From: Thermoleophilia bacterium
GTDB taxonomy: Bacteria; Actinomycetota; Thermoleophilia; RBG-16-64-13
DNA: 64,000 bases
NCBI GenBank assembly: GCA_026415615.1
Contig: JAOAGT010000004.1
Span: forward strand, 1 to 64,000
Reading direction: 5' to 3'
Below, piece after piece: positions 9,902 to 18,836 of this stretch; position 1 is the first letter of the stretch; every line of letters starts with the position of its first letter. The notes under the pieces are model-generated. The model was not told the DNA's origin. It saw only the letters and a program-made list of their open reading frames with translations, and made no database searches. The translations under genes and the position numbers were made by a program.

Positions 9902-9934
9902 GCGGCTCGGGGCCGGGGAGCGGCCCCGAGCCGC
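9902..9934. terminator. Strong GC-rich hairpin after the cupin gene
   Basis: A perfect 13-bp inverted repeat (GCGGCTCGGGGCC and its complement) encloses a 7-nt loop. It lies 10 nt past the stop of the minus-strand cupin gene, in the 175-nt gap before the formyl hydrolase gene. There is no T-run on either side, so it is not a classic intrinsic terminator. It could be an RNA-stabilising or attenuating structure, or a terminator of the type without a U-tract that is described in actinobacteria. Confidence 0.55.
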
Positions 9935-9943
9935 CTTCATACC

Positions 9944-10387
9944 CTAGGCCTGTTTTCTTGAGTATTCGGGGGCAAAGAACAAATCGTGGAACAGGATGGG
10001 CTTGGAAGGATCGTTTATCTTCTTGAAGTTTAGAGGAGCGTGGTAGAGACCAGCCGGCACATAGACAGCCGTGGCTTCCGTGAAGGTGAATTTCTCCATG
10101 TGCTCGGGATCCGGTCCCAGACTGAGCTCAACCTCGCCCCCAAGATCCTTCATATTGGTAGTGTCGCCCCCCACGAAAAGAATAAACTGGTCAAAGTCGT
10201 GGCAATGAGGCTCGCTAATCATTTCAAACGGCTCACTTATTGCCCACCAGCTCATGCGGAAGTCTACTTTTCCCCATCCTCCTTCGCCGCCAGCTAAGCC
10301 CAAACGAGGAGCTTTTACCTCTGGATGGGGGCTTTCGTTGGTCATGACCATAGGCCGAATGTACTGCAACAGCTCCTCTCGTGACAT
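9944..10387 (-). CDS. Small cupin-domain protein
   Basis: A 147-residue single-domain protein of the cupin type. The first cupin motif is recognisable as EPHCHDFDQFILFVGGD, with His61 and His63 as likely metal ligands and Asp65 or Gln67 near the usual Glu position. The second motif, YVPAGLYHAPLNF, supplies His116. The function is not known; cupins of this size bind a metal or a small ligand. ATG at 10387 is well supported by GGAGG 6 nt upstream. A promoter-like sequence lies 70-98 nt upstream (10457-10485). The gene sits between an MFS transporter and the formyl hydrolase, in the accessory part of the window. Confidence 0.7.
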   Translation of the reverse strand: MSREELLQYIRPMVMTNESPHPEVKAPRLGLAGGEGGWGKVDFRMSWWAISEPFEMISEPHCHDFDQFILFVGGDTTNMKDLGGEVELSLGPDPEHMEKFTFTEATAVYVPAGLYHAPLNFKKINDPSKPILFHDLFFAPEYSRKQA

Positions 10388-10456
10388 TGCACGCCTCCGT
10401 CAATAAGACCTTCCCGTCGGGGAGTACTGCGTCGCGCGCTACCCCATACATCAAGG

Positions 10457-10485
10457 CTTATATCACCTGGCCTAAGGGAATTCAA
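10457..10485 (-). promoter_or_regulatory. Candidate sigma-70-type promoter for the cupin gene
   Basis: On the minus strand TTGAAT (4 of 6 to the -35 consensus) is followed after 17 nt by TATAAG (5 of 6 to the -10 consensus). A TG one base before the -10 box gives an extended -10. The -35 box overlaps the stop codon of the upstream MFS gene. The start of transcription would lie about 60 nt before the cupin ATG. Confidence 0.6.
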
Positions 10486-11936
10486 CGCGAACGACGAAAG
10501 AGAGTGAGAGCCAGGACAGTGGCCAATACAGCCATGCCCGCCGCTATGAGGGCCGACCAAGTAAACGTCTCATCTGCTGGAAAAATTTGCGTCTCTACAC
10601 CACTAGCAGTTGCCACCGTGAACTCAATCTGTCTTAGAGTCAGCACAAACCCAGCAAGAGCTGAAGCCACGGCTGAGCCCGTACCCGCTGCAGCATTGTA
10701 GATCGTGCTGACCAAGATCCCCTGGTCGGGAGCAACCGCTTCAGCCGCTATGCTAAAGCTTGCCGAGCCTGCGAGAGCTCCCGGAATTCCGGCAAGAGCC
10801 ATCCAAACCATAGTCAACCACAGAGAATGGTGAGCGAAGGCAAGACCAAAAGCACTCCAACCGAAGAGCAACCCGAGGAGCATGGTTCCAGGTGGGCCAA
10901 GGTGCCGCATGATACGCGCCGCGAAACTGGCGGTCACAGACATCAAAGCTGCCGGTATAGCCGAAGCGACCGACACCACAAACATGCTTTGCCCAAATCC
11001 GTAACCAGAGCTCACGGGAGCCTGGAACAGGTAGGGCATTGCCGCCGCAGGCACACACAATCCGATAGCCACCGCCAACCAGGCAATCCCCCCTTGCCAC
11101 ACGCCCCGACGGCGGAGCACGCGGAGATCTATCAACGGTGCCGACACCCGAAGTTCCCACATCACCCAAGCGCCTAGAAATGCCACTCCCGGAACCAACA
11201 TGGCGAGCAGACGGAGACTTCCCCAGCCCCAGGCATTGGCTTGACTAAGCGGTAGGAGAATCAGCACCGTCCATATGACAAGACCTACACAGCCGGGATA
11301 GTCAACCCGTACGCCGCGCTTCTTAGGTGTCTCCGCTACAAAAACCCCAGTGAGGACAAGGTCGAGCGCACTTGCTGCAGCTAACGCCCAGAAGATGGAC
11401 CTCCAGTTTCCGCCAGCCTTCCATATAACGCCGCCACACAGGTAACCCACCACTGCTCCCAAAGCCATGGCCAGAACGATCATGCTCATGGCTCGCCGAG
11501 CCGCCTCCCCCCTCCACAGATGGGCGATTATTCCAATGGCAAGCGCCTGTGTCGCCATCGCCCCGCCCTGCACAACGCGGCCAACCACGAGCAAAGGCAG
11601 GCCAGTGGAGACCCCAGCAAGAATACTCCCCACCAGCAGGAGTCCCAGAACCACGAGAAGCATCCGGCGGTTCCCCAAGCTAGCTCCCAGGGCGGCGGCA
11701 ACCCCGCCAAGGCCGGTTGCGACAACATGGAATGCTGCCATCGCCCACACTATTTGATTTACAGGACGAGCGAATTCCTGAGACAGGAGAACAATCTGGG
11801 GGAACAAGCAGACACTTGCCACGTTCGCCAGCACTGTGGCAAGCATGAGAGCCCCGATCACAACCCAGGCGTTTCGATCCAGAGTAGAACTCTGAAGGTC
11901 TTGCGCTAAAGAGGGTCGCAGGCTGCCGCCAGTCAC
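10482..11936 (-). CDS. MFS drug/proton antiporter-like transporter, DHA2 (14-helix) type
   Basis: An inner-membrane transporter of 484 residues with about 14 predicted hydrophobic segments, the layout of the EmrB/QacA (DHA2) branch of the major facilitator superfamily. The N-terminal half has the VVGRVVQGGAMATQALAIGII stretch typical of helix 4 in this branch, and the family loop VAETPKKR-G-VDYPG follows helix 6. Substrates of this branch are usually hydrophobic drugs or metabolites; the real one is unknown. The start ATG overlaps the stop of the DUF6141-like gene by 4 nt, so the two membrane proteins are translated from one mRNA. No regulator gene is adjacent. Confidence 0.85.
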   Translation of the reverse strand: MTGGSLRPSLAQDLQSSTLDRNAWVVIGALMLATVLANVASVCLFPQIVLLSQEFARPVNQIVWAMAAFHVVATGLGGVAAALGASLGNRRMLLVVLGLLLVGSILAGVSTGLPLLVVGRVVQGGAMATQALAIGIIAHLWRGEAARRAMSMIVLAMALGAVVGYLCGGVIWKAGGNWRSIFWALAAASALDLVLTGVFVAETPKKRGVRVDYPGCVGLVIWTVLILLPLSQANAWGWGSLRLLAMLVPGVAFLGAWVMWELRVSAPLIDLRVLRRRGVWQGGIAWLAVAIGLCVPAAAMPYLFQAPVSSGYGFGQSMFVVSVASAIPAALMSVTASFAARIMRHLGPPGTMLLGLLFGWSAFGLAFAHHSLWLTMVWMALAGIPGALAGSASFSIAAEAVAPDQGILVSTIYNAAAGTGSAVASALAGFVLTLRQIEFTVATASGVETQIFPADETFTWSALIAAGMAVLATVLALTLFRRSR

Positions 11937-12442
11937 TGCACCCCCACGGATCGTAAAGCGGCAAGCAATTCGTCTGCGCGCTGACTCCCAATCAAAATAG
12001 GACCCTTGCCTCTTACTTGCAGCTGGACCCCCTTATTCCCAGAGGCCGTGTACGCTCGACCGTGTGAGCGGCTTTGTCGCACCCCCCAGCCACCGAACTC
12101 AGTAATCGGAGAGTATTCCCGCACGCTGGCGCTTTCTATTTGCGCGATGGAAATCCGGGCAGGGGGGAAAGGATAGAGGCGAACACAAAGACATTCCGGG
12201 GTCACCTCAGTTACTAGACGAATTAGCGCCAAGAAGGCAGGCAGACCTAGCCCAAACACGATGGCAAACACCCAAGCGAGCCAGTTTGGTATAGGCCGCT
12301 CCGCCGTGGGGTGACCCAGCACCACTTGCTGAGCAAATTCCCACCAAACCAGGACAGTCACAATTGCCACTGGAAGATAAAGGAACCACTGCCTGAACCG
12401 CTGAACCTCTCGAAAGACAACAGTCGTCGCTGCAGCCGGCAT
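11933..12442 (-). CDS. Small integral membrane protein resembling DUF6141
   Basis: I cannot give a function. From the chosen ATG the protein has 169 residues: an N-terminal VVFREVQRFRQWF box, two hydrophobic segments (about 18-36 and 56-74) and a cytoplasmic C-terminal domain with ARISIAQIESASVREYSPI and GNKGVQLQVRGKGPILIGSQRADEL. This last part looks like the PH-like fold of bacterial membrane DUF proteins. The layout resembles DUF6141. ATG at 12442 is preferred because GGAG lies 5 nt upstream; longer readings to 12562 would run into the divergent neighbour. It is coupled to the MFS gene by a 4-nt overlap and may be an accessory to it. Confidence 0.6.
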   Translation of the reverse strand: MPAAATTVVFREVQRFRQWFLYLPVAIVTVLVWWEFAQQVVLGHPTAERPIPNWLAWVFAIVFGLGLPAFLALIRLVTEVTPECLCVRLYPFPPARISIAQIESASVREYSPITEFGGWGVRQSRSHGRAYTASGNKGVQLQVRGKGPILIGSQRADELLAALRSVGVQ

Positions 12443-12544
12443 GGCTTCTCCAGTCGCTCGATTATTGGATGTCAGAAATCTTGCCATGTTCACCCATGCA
12501 GCACTGCTTAGGCGTTGCCGCTTCCCATAGTACACTACCAGGTT

Positions 12545-13795
12545 ATGCATGCTGGAGATCAAGTTAACCGCTGGCGCAGCCGCAGTCGGAGAGCGGCCTG
12601 GTACATCTACGACCTCGGCAACACCTCGGTGGAGTTCGCCATCCCTATGTACCTCACCGTTTGGATTGTAAATGACCTTGGCGTGGATGCCCGCTGGTTT
12701 GGACTTGCCTCGGCCGTTTCCTCATGGGCCATTGGCCTGAGCGGGCCATGGATTGGCATACGAGCGGACGAACGCCTCTCACGCAGAAAATGGTTCACGG
12801 TTTCCGCTTTGCTGGCCGCGCTTTTCTTCGGAACCCTAGTTTTTCTCCCCTCGCAGGAACCATGGGGAGTAGGTCTCGTTATTGTGACCGCCATGGCAGC
12901 CAACTACTTCTTCCAACTTTCAAGCCTCATATACAACGCATCTTTACTCAGCGCTTCCGAGGGTGCAAACGTAATCAGCGTTTCTTCCCTTGGCATTGGA
13001 CTTAGCTTTGTAGGGGGTGCCGCTGGCGTAGGAATAATGGAGCTGCTTGTATCGGGACGCCTTTCTAGTGGGCCATCCTCGCGGGGTTTTGCTCTCGTTG
13101 CCGCAGCAGCTATCTTTCTACTCTGCGCCCTTCCAAGCATACTTGCCAAGACCATCTGGAAACAACCGAGAACTCCCAGTCTGCCCTCGGAAAGCCTGCT
13201 GACTAGGATGACCACGCTGTGGAGGGAGACAGCACACAAGCACAGAGCAGGGTGGTTTCTCGCCGGCTACTTCGCGCTCAATTCTTCCATTATGGGGCTG
13301 ACTCTGTATCTTCCCCTATACGTGAGGTCGACAACTGGGTTAGAGGGAATTGGCCTGCTTGCTGCCGTTGGCACGGCAGTGTTTGCTTCTGCCCTAGGAG
13401 CGGGCTTCGTCGCCCTGCTTCGCCCTCCCCCTCACAAGGCGCGCACGATCATCGTAATCGCCCAAGGCCTTATGGGGCTTAACGCCTTACTTTTCAGCCT
13501 GGTTGCTTCGTTACCCCTGGTACTTACCTGCACTGCCCTGCATGGCCTTTTCTCGGGAGCTGCCGTCCCAACTGTAAGAGCGGCTTTTGCCCTGTCGTTC
13601 CCGGCGGAATACCAGGCACTAGCTTTTGGCCTCTTTGGTGCCGTTCAAAGAGTGTCTCAGGGATTGGGCGCGGCGCTGTGGCCGCTCGCGGATGCGGCTG
13701 GCGACGGCCACAGCGCCGCGCTTGGCGTGGCCGCCATGGGAGTTCTGGCGCTAGCAGGGATTCCGTTTTTCTTCAGGTGGCGTCTGGATTCGTAA
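12545..13795 (+). CDS. MFS transporter of the UMF1/Atg22-like type
   Basis: The only confident plus-strand gene. It encodes a 12-helix major facilitator protein of about 416 residues. The N terminus carries AAWYIYDLGNTSVEFAIPMYL, the signature of the UMF1 (Atg22-like) branch, in which a YD-GN-(S/T) motif opens helix 1. The substrate is unknown; Atg22 of yeast exports amino acids from the vacuole. The start is uncertain: ATG at 12545 has only a weak AGG in front, and a TTG at 12515 is possible. It is divergent from the DUF6141-like gene, with about 100 nt between them, and its last 23 nt overlap the convergent Mut7-C gene. A 17-bp inverted repeat lies inside its 3' part. Confidence 0.8.
   Translation: MHAGDQVNRWRSRSRRAAWYIYDLGNTSVEFAIPMYLTVWIVNDLGVDARWFGLASAVSSWAIGLSGPWIGIRADERLSRRKWFTVSALLAALFFGTLVFLPSQEPWGVGLVIVTAMAANYFFQLSSLIYNASLLSASEGANVISVSSLGIGLSFVGGAAGVGIMELLVSGRLSSGPSSRGFALVAAAAIFLLCALPSILAKTIWKQPRTPSLPSESLLTRMTTLWRETAHKHRAGWFLAGYFALNSSIMGLTLYLPLYVRSTTGLEGIGLLAAVGTAVFASALGAGFVALLRPPPHKARTIIVIAQGLMGLNALLFSLVASLPLVLTCTALHGLFSGAAVPTVRAAFALSFPAEYQALAFGLFGAVQRVSQGLGAALWPLADAAGDGHSAALGVAAMGVLALAGIPFFFRWRLDS
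13668..13721. repeat. Perfect 17-bp inverted repeat inside the UMF1-like gene
   Basis: GCGCGGCGCTGTGGCCG at 13668-13684 is repeated as its exact complement at 13705-13721, with a 20-nt loop. It lies in the coding sequence about 75 nt before the stop, just before the convergent overlap with the Mut7-C gene. The encoded residues fit the last helices of the family without an obvious insertion, so the palindrome may be selected at the DNA or RNA level, for example as a two-way terminator. Confidence 0.7.
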
Positions 13796-14507
13796 ACAAG
13801 GACGCCAGAGACCGGTGATGAGAGCCATGCCAATAGATCTTTCCGCAGCGACTGCACCGCCAGAAATCACTGGTATGTGCGATTGTTTTCTCTGGTAACT
13901 GCGGAGCCACTTGTTCTTTGTCTACTTTCTCCAGAACCCCGTTGCACAGAGAACATCGGGAGAATGGCCGGACTAGCCGCCATAGGTCAAAACGCTCGAG
14001 AACCTCGCGTAGTTGTTCACGAGGTCGCACGCTGCGCACCAAGTATCCGTGGGTGACAGCCGAACGCATCAAGAGCCCACGGTCACGCGTAAGGAGTATG
14101 CGCCGCTCCTCCAGGGATATGCGCGCAAGCTCCACGTCCGTTGAATCGTTGTCATAAACGGTGTCAAAACCAGCCAGCCGCAGATACCTGGCCAGCCTGC
14201 CTAGGTGAACATCGGCCACAAAGCGGACCACCCGCAAAGGTTCGGGCCGTACAGCCGTAACTGACGAAATGTCGAGGGCTTCAAAGACCGGATAAATGCT
14301 TACCCTGTCGCCACTCGCAAGTCGGTGGGAGAATCCCACCGACTTGCCATTCACAAGGACGAGATCCACTTCGGTATGGGGAACGCCCAGCCCTTCAATT
14401 AGGTCCTTAACCGCACCACCCGCAGGAAAAGCGCGCTCAAACTCTCGCCCTCGGTTTTCCGGAGAGAGAAAGTCCCCCAGCTCAGCGTAAAACCGAACTC
14501 GTACAAT
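13773..14507 (-). CDS. Mut7-C RNase-like protein with N-terminal ubiquitin-like domain, non-standard start
   Basis: The C-terminal 150 residues match the Mut7-C domain, a PIN-like putative RNase fused to a zinc ribbon. They include FVADVHLGRLARYLRLAGFDT, the acidic NDSTDVELA and ILLTRDRGLL segments, and the CxxC pairs CSLC and CSRC. Upstream, VRFYAELGDFLSP...VKDLIEGLGVPHTEVDLVLVNG is the beta-grasp (ubiquitin-like) domain that often precedes Mut7-C. No ATG, GTG or TTG exists in frame before GTG 14369, which would cut that domain in half. I extend to ATT at 14507, 12 nt past the TGA of the aminotransferase gene; ACG at 14513 is an alternative. The molecular role of the family is not established. 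Confidence 0.72.
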   Translation of the reverse strand: MVRVRFYAELGDFLSPENRGREFERAFPAGGAVKDLIEGLGVPHTEVDLVLVNGKSVGFSHRLASGDRVSIYPVFEALDISSVTAVRPEPLRVVRFVADVHLGRLARYLRLAGFDTVYDNDSTDVELARISLEERRILLTRDRGLLMRSAVTHGYLVRSVRPREQLREVLERFDLWRLVRPFSRCSLCNGVLEKVDKEQVAPQLPEKTIAHTSDFWRCSRCGKIYWHGSHHRSLASLFTNPDAT

Positions 14508-14519
14508 GCCCGTTCGGCC

Positions 14520-15845
14520 TCACTCTCCCTTCATCTCGAGTGCACACCTAAGCATGACGTCGAACAAATCCGGGATGTCTTCCTCTTCCACGCAGGAAAT
14601 CGCCACCCTAATGTCGGTGTCGCTGGTGGAAATGACCCCCACCCCGTATTCGTTCAATAACCGTACACGGTATTGCTCAGCATCCAGACCGTGAAGACGA
14701 ACACACAGGAAGTAGCCTGAGTTGAACGGGTAGAGCGTCCACGCTTGTGCGAACTTAGGATCCGCCAGCACCTCAAGCGCTCTAGCCGCTCGCTGTGCCA
14801 AAACCCTGTATTTCTCCTCTCGCTCCGCCTGATAGTCGGGGTCCTGCATGGCCTTAACCAGCAAGGCTTGGGAAAGATTCGAAGCGTTGCTGACTGTTGC
14901 TCGGATACAGCCGGCAGTCTTCTTCTCAAGAGCTTCGTAAACAGGCGCTCCCCCCTCAATGCCGTAAGTAAGGAAGCCAACCCGCAGTCCCCAGGCGTAG
15001 TCCTCCTTAGAGGCGCCATCTAGCTTTATAGCGAGTACTCGAGGATGCGCGCCCGCGAGTAGACTGAAAAGCGACTCTCTAAACGGCGAATCACCGTAAA
15101 ACAAACCAAAATACGCATCGTCACAGATCGCAAGCACGTCGCACTGGTATCGCTCAGCCGCGTCCACCAGGATATCGCGGATGGCCTCGGCCTCCTGCTG
15201 GCTAATCGTGTAGCCAATGGGATTGTTCGGAAAATTAAAGAGGACAGAAACCCGCCCCACGTCAGCCTGTGTGGTCACCACCTGACGAAATCCGTCAAGG
15301 TCAAAACCGCCGTCCGGCGTAAGCAGGGGGTAAGTGCCAAGACGCGCGCCACGCTTAACTCCAAATACCATTCTGTAGTTACCCCACAGCTTGTCAGGCA
15401 GCAGGAGAACGTCACCCGCGTCAAAGAACATATCCGCTACCGTGCTTAGACCATGTGTGATCCCGGTAGTAACCACAGGCAGGCTGATAGGCGCCTCACC
15501 GAGAGACGGATTGCTTTGCTTTATGTGTTCTTTCCACAGCTTGCGCAGATCGGCTCGTCCGGCGGCAGGCGCATAAGGCAACATGTCATCCGGCGTAAGT
15601 CCGCTGACCAGTTTGGTGATAGAGGGCAAGCCCATTGCCCTTTGATCCTCTCTGGCCTCTCCAATGGTAGCGTTGTACTTGAAGGCCTTTTCCTTAGCTT
15701 CCGCGGTTTGAGTCAGAATGCCTTTGGGGAAATAGAGCGCCCTTCCCAGCTCCGAGAGCAGGCGGAAAACCGCGGGCGCATGCGCGCGGATGGTGTTGTT
15801 AAGTTCGACAGCTAACGAATTGAGTCCGGAAGCCAAGGGGTCCAC
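14520..15845 (-). CDS. Class I PLP-dependent aminotransferase
   Basis: A fold-type I aminotransferase of 441 residues that should move an amino group between an amino acid and a 2-oxo acid. The pyridoxal-phosphate site is visible: NFPNNPIGY around 204-212, CDDAYFG around 241-247, the probable Schiff-base lysine Lys280 in DGASKEDYAWGLRVGF, and the phosphate-binding Arg287. The amino acid used cannot be stated, though the pattern resembles aspartate/aromatic-type enzymes. It starts 2 nt after the pckG stop, so pckG and this gene are coupled, which fits a role around oxaloacetate or pyruvate. Its TGA stop is in the same frame as the Mut7-C reading frame that follows. Confidence 0.85.
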   Translation of the reverse strand: MDPLASGLNSLAVELNNTIRAHAPAVFRLLSELGRALYFPKGILTQTAEAKEKAFKYNATIGEAREDQRAMGLPSITKLVSGLTPDDMLPYAPAAGRADLRKLWKEHIKQSNPSLGEAPISLPVVTTGITHGLSTVADMFFDAGDVLLLPDKLWGNYRMVFGVKRGARLGTYPLLTPDGGFDLDGFRQVVTTQADVGRVSVLFNFPNNPIGYTISQQEAEAIRDILVDAAERYQCDVLAICDDAYFGLFYGDSPFRESLFSLLAGAHPRVLAIKLDGASKEDYAWGLRVGFLTYGIEGGAPVYEALEKKTAGCIRATVSNASNLSQALLVKAMQDPDYQAEREEKYRVLAQRAARALEVLADPKFAQAWTLYPFNSGYFLCVRLHGLDAEQYRVRLLNEYGVGVISTSDTDIRVAISCVEEEDIPDLFDVMLRCALEMKGE

Positions 15846-15847
15846 CG

Positions 15848-17668
15848 CTACTCCTTTCCTTCTAGACGAGCACGCAATCCCGCAAGCTGGTCACGCAAAG
15901 CAGCTGGCAAGCGGTCTCCAAACTGGTCAAAGAACTTCTCTAGGCGAGCGGCTTCTTCTTTCCACTCCTCGACGTCCACGGAAAGCAGCGCGTCCAGGCT
16001 CTCTTGTGGCAAGTCAAGCCCAGAAAGATCGAGATCCTCTTTCCTCGGTATATAGCCAATAGGCGTCTTTACTGCCTGCGCTGTTCCTTCCACACGTTCG
16101 AAAATCCACTTGAGCACCCGGCTGTTTTCTCCATAACCCGGCCAGAGAAACTGCCCGTCTGGGCCCTTGCGGAACCAGTTCACAAAGAAGATTCTTGGCA
16201 GCTTAGATGGATCCGTGCGCTTGCTCATTGACAGCCAGTGGGCAAAATAGTCGCCCATGTTGTACCCGCAGAACGGCAGCATGGCAAAGGGATCATGACG
16301 GAGCACCCCAGTCTGACTCAAATTGGCGGCCGTGGTCTCCGATCCTGCGGCGGCCCCCAGGAAAACTCCGTGCTCCCAATCAAACGACTCGTATACCAAG
16401 GGCACTGTTGAGGCCCGCCTACCACCAAAAAGAATGGCAGAAATCGGCACTCCTTCCGGATTCTCCCAGTCCGGATCGATCACCGGGCACTGAGCAGCGG
16501 GAGCCGTAAAACGTGCATTGGGATGAGCAGCCTTTGTTTCCATCCCCGGGTGCCAATCCTTACCCTGCCAGTCGATAAGGTGCGCTGGAGCCGCAACTCC
16601 CATGTCCTCCCACCACACGTCTCCATCGTCGGTGAGAGCGACATTTGTAAAGATCGAATTTCGGGTAAAAGTCTCCATCGCATAGGGGTTAGACTCGTAA
16701 GAAGTTCCCGGAGCCACGCCAAAGAACCCGGTCTCGGGATTCATGGCGTACAGGCGGCCGTCCTCTCCAATCCTCATCCAAGCGATGTCATCACCCAGAC
16801 AAGTAACCTTCCAGCCTCGGATTGTGGGTCTCATCATGGCCAGGTTGGTCTTGCCACAAGCGCTCGGAAAAGCCCCCGCAATGTAATGCTTCTTGCCTTC
16901 GGGTGAGGTTAGGCAAAGGATTAGCATGTGTTCTGCAAGCCAACCTTCGTCCCTAGCCATGACCGAAGCAATGCGCAAGGCCAGGCACTTCTTACCCAGA
17001 AGAGCATTGCCGCCGTAGCCGGAGCCATAAGACCAAATCGACGGATCCTCCGGAAAATGAACAATGTATTTGTTCTTGGGATCCTGCTCGCAAGGCCAGG
17101 TGGCGTCGGGCTGCCCGGGCTTTAGAGGAGCGCCCACCGAGTGAAGGCAAGGCACAAAGTCGCCGTCGGTCCCTAAAGCCTCAAGAACCTTGGTCCCCAC
17201 CCGGGTCATGATTTCCATGTTGACCACGACGTATGGCGAGTCGGTCACTTCCACACCGATCTTCGAAAAACGAGAGCCGACTGGGCCCATGGAGAAGGGA
17301 ATCACGTACATGGTGCGTCCAGCCATGCTTCCGTTAAACAGCTCGCGAAGCTTGGCCTTCATTTCGTCTGCGGCCACCCAGTTGTTGGTGGGTCCAGCAT
17401 CTTCTTGCCGGGTGGTGCATATGAAAGTGCGGTCCTCTACACGCGCGACATCACTAGGGTGTGAGCGAGCTAGATAACAGTTGGGGCGCAAAGTTTCATT
17501 TAAGCGGGTAAAGGTGCCATGGTCGACACAGATCTGGCACATGCGTTCATATTCCTCTTTTGAGCCGTCGCAAACGTATATGTCAGCTGGCTTGCAAAGC
17601 TCCTTTACCTCCTCAAGCCAAGCGAGTAGCTTTCTGTTTTTGATAACCGACTCAAGCGCGGCCGCCAT
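15848..17668 (-). CDS. pckG: Phosphoenolpyruvate carboxykinase (GTP)
   Basis: PEPCK interconverts oxaloacetate and phosphoenolpyruvate with GTP, the entry to gluconeogenesis. At 606 residues it matches the GTP family rather than the ATP family. The P-loop FPSACGKTN is at 267-275 and includes the hyper-reactive Cys271. The Mn2+ site region ([10 protein letters not shown] near 219-228, then [11 protein letters not shown]) and the C-terminal [24 protein letters not shown] block are present. ATG at 17668 has AAGGAG 5 nt upstream; the longer reading to 17824 is rejected because it covers the terminator of the aldolase unit. pckG should have its own promoter between that terminator and 17668. Confidence 0.95.
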   Translation of the reverse strand: MAAALESVIKNRKLLAWLEEVKELCKPADIYVCDGSKEEYERMCQICVDHGTFTRLNETLRPNCYLARSHPSDVARVEDRTFICTTRQEDAGPTNNWVAADEMKAKLRELFNGSMAGRTMYVIPFSMGPVGSRFSKIGVEVTDSPYVVVNMEIMTRVGTKVLEALGTDGDFVPCLHSVGAPLKPGQPDATWPCEQDPKNKYIVHFPEDPSIWSYGSGYGGNALLGKKCLALRIASVMARDEGWLAEHMLILCLTSPEGKKHYIAGAFPSACGKTNLAMMRPTIRGWKVTCLGDDIAWMRIGEDGRLYAMNPETGFFGVAPGTSYESNPYAMETFTRNSIFTNVALTDDGDVWWEDMGVAAPAHLIDWQGKDWHPGMETKAAHPNARFTAPAAQCPVIDPDWENPEGVPISAILFGGRRASTVPLVYESFDWEHGVFLGAAAGSETTAANLSQTGVLRHDPFAMLPFCGYNMGDYFAHWLSMSKRTDPSKLPRIFFVNWFRKGPDGQFLWPGYGENSRVLKWIFERVEGTAQAVKTPIGYIPRKEDLDLSGLDLPQESLDALLSVDVEEWKEEAARLEKFFDQFGDRLPAALRDQLAGLRARLEGKE

Positions 17669-17812
17669 CCTTTCTCCTTCCTTCGCCGATCGGCGGTCGT
17701 GTTTTCTGCTACCTCCGGGTACAAAACAAGCCGGCGAGCGTTCTTGACCCTTTCGCTGCCGGCCTTCAGGCATGGCCGGTGGACCACTCCACCTTCCGCC
17801 GGTCTGCCATTT

Positions 17813-17862
17813 AAAAAATACCATGGAATGGGGCCCGAGGGCGAGCCCTTGGACCCCATTCC
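17813..17862 (-). terminator. Intrinsic terminator after the class II aldolase gene
   Basis: On the minus strand GGAATGGGG and CCCCATTCC (17854-17862 and 17825-17833) form a 9-bp stem, with an inner GGGCTCGCCC hairpin. It is followed 6 nt later by TTTTTT (17813-17818). It lies 22 nt beyond the aldolase stop and before pckG, so it probably ends the long unit that starts upstream of carA. Confidence 0.8.
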
Positions 17863-17883
17863 TCTCGGACCCAGCCGTTTTGC

Positions 17884-18834
17884 CTACCCAACCAGAGCTT
17901 GCCTAACCACCTCCAGCTTCCCGGCCGACATCAGCTTCTCGTTCTTGTGAGCAATGAACTTGGCGTATTCCGCCATAAAGATCCGACCCGGGTCCCGCAG
18001 ATCAAACTTGTCCGGGTTATCACGGAAGAACTCTCGATGGACTCTGGTCCAGACTAGACGTCCATCTGTATCGATGTTCACCTTGGTTATGCCTAACGGG
18101 ATCGCCTTCGCAAATTCGTCCTCATCGACCCCCTTGGCTCCTTTCAAAGCCCCACCCGCCGCGTTGATTCTCTGGACTTCCTCTTGAGGCACCGATGACG
18201 CCCCGTGCATCACAAGAGGAAAGCCCGGTAGACGCCTTTGGATCTCAGCAGCGACTTCCAGATGGATGCGCTGGGTTCCAGTGAATTTGTAGGCCCCGTG
18301 GCTAGTGCCGATGGCCACTGCCAAAGCATCACACCCGGTTTCTTTGACGAAAAGCTCCGCCTCCGCCGGATCAGTGAGATGAGCGCTTTTCTCATCCACA
18401 CTTACATGCTCCTCCACTCCCCCAAGGCGACCCAACTCGGCCTCCACCGAGATGCCTCGGGCGTGCGCAGCCTCCACCACCTGTTTAGTAATGCGAATGT
18501 TCTCTTCCAAGGGCTCATGGGAAGCGTCGATCATTACCGACGAGTAGAACCCGCTTTCAATGCAGTCAAGACAAGTAGCAAGATCACCGTGGTCCAAATG
18601 TACGGCAAAGATGGCATCCGGAAAAATCTCCGCGGCCGCTCTGATCATAGCCTCAAGCATTCGTTTGTCCGCGTACGACCGAGCTCCCTTGGAGATCTGG
18701 ATGATGAAGGGGGCCTGCGACTCCATGTTGCCACGGAACAACCCAAGAGTTTGCTCCATGTTGTTGATGTTGTAGGCTCCAATCGCAAACCTGCCGTAAG
18801 CCACCTGAAAAAGTTGCTTCGTGGTTACTATCAT
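17884..18834 (-). CDS. fba: Class II fructose-bisphosphate aldolase
   Basis: This enzyme splits or makes fructose-1,6-bisphosphate using a divalent metal. The 316-residue protein has the class II signatures: HLDHGD at 79-84 (catalytic Asp81, zinc ligand His82), [12 protein letters not shown] at 130-141 (Glu134 a likely ligand), [10 protein letters not shown] with His179, and VMHGASS with His210, followed by [15 protein letters not shown] at 18834 has GGGAG 5 nt upstream and lies 2 nt after the stop of the DUF5661-like gene. Together with pckG, tkt and tal in the window it completes a route from C3/C4 acids to pentose phosphates. It ends at the terminator at 17813-17862. Confidence 0.95.
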   Translation of the reverse strand: MIVTTKQLFQVAYGRFAIGAYNINNMEQTLGLFRGNMESQAPFIIQISKGARSYADKRMLEAMIRAAAEIFPDAIFAVHLDHGDLATCLDCIESGFYSSVMIDASHEPLEENIRITKQVVEAAHARGISVEAELGRLGGVEEHVSVDEKSAHLTDPAEAELFVKETGCDALAVAIGTSHGAYKFTGTQRIHLEVAAEIQRRLPGFPLVMHGASSVPQEEVQRINAAGGALKGAKGVDEDEFAKAIPLGITKVNIDTDGRLVWTRVHREFFRDNPDKFDLRDPGRIFMAEYAKFIAHKNEKLMSAGKLEVVRQALVG

Positions 18835-18836
18835 AC

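Noticed and set aside
14520-14522. TGA between aminotransferase and Mut7-C frames read as selenocysteine
   Set aside because: No SECIS-like structure could be recognised after the TGA, and both proteins are complete families on their own; coupled re-initiation at a non-standard start is simpler.
17669-17812. N-terminal extension of PckG to 17824
   Set aside because: The extra 52 residues overlap the U-tract of the aldolase terminator, have no match to PEPCK, and ATG 17668 has a strong ribosome-binding site.
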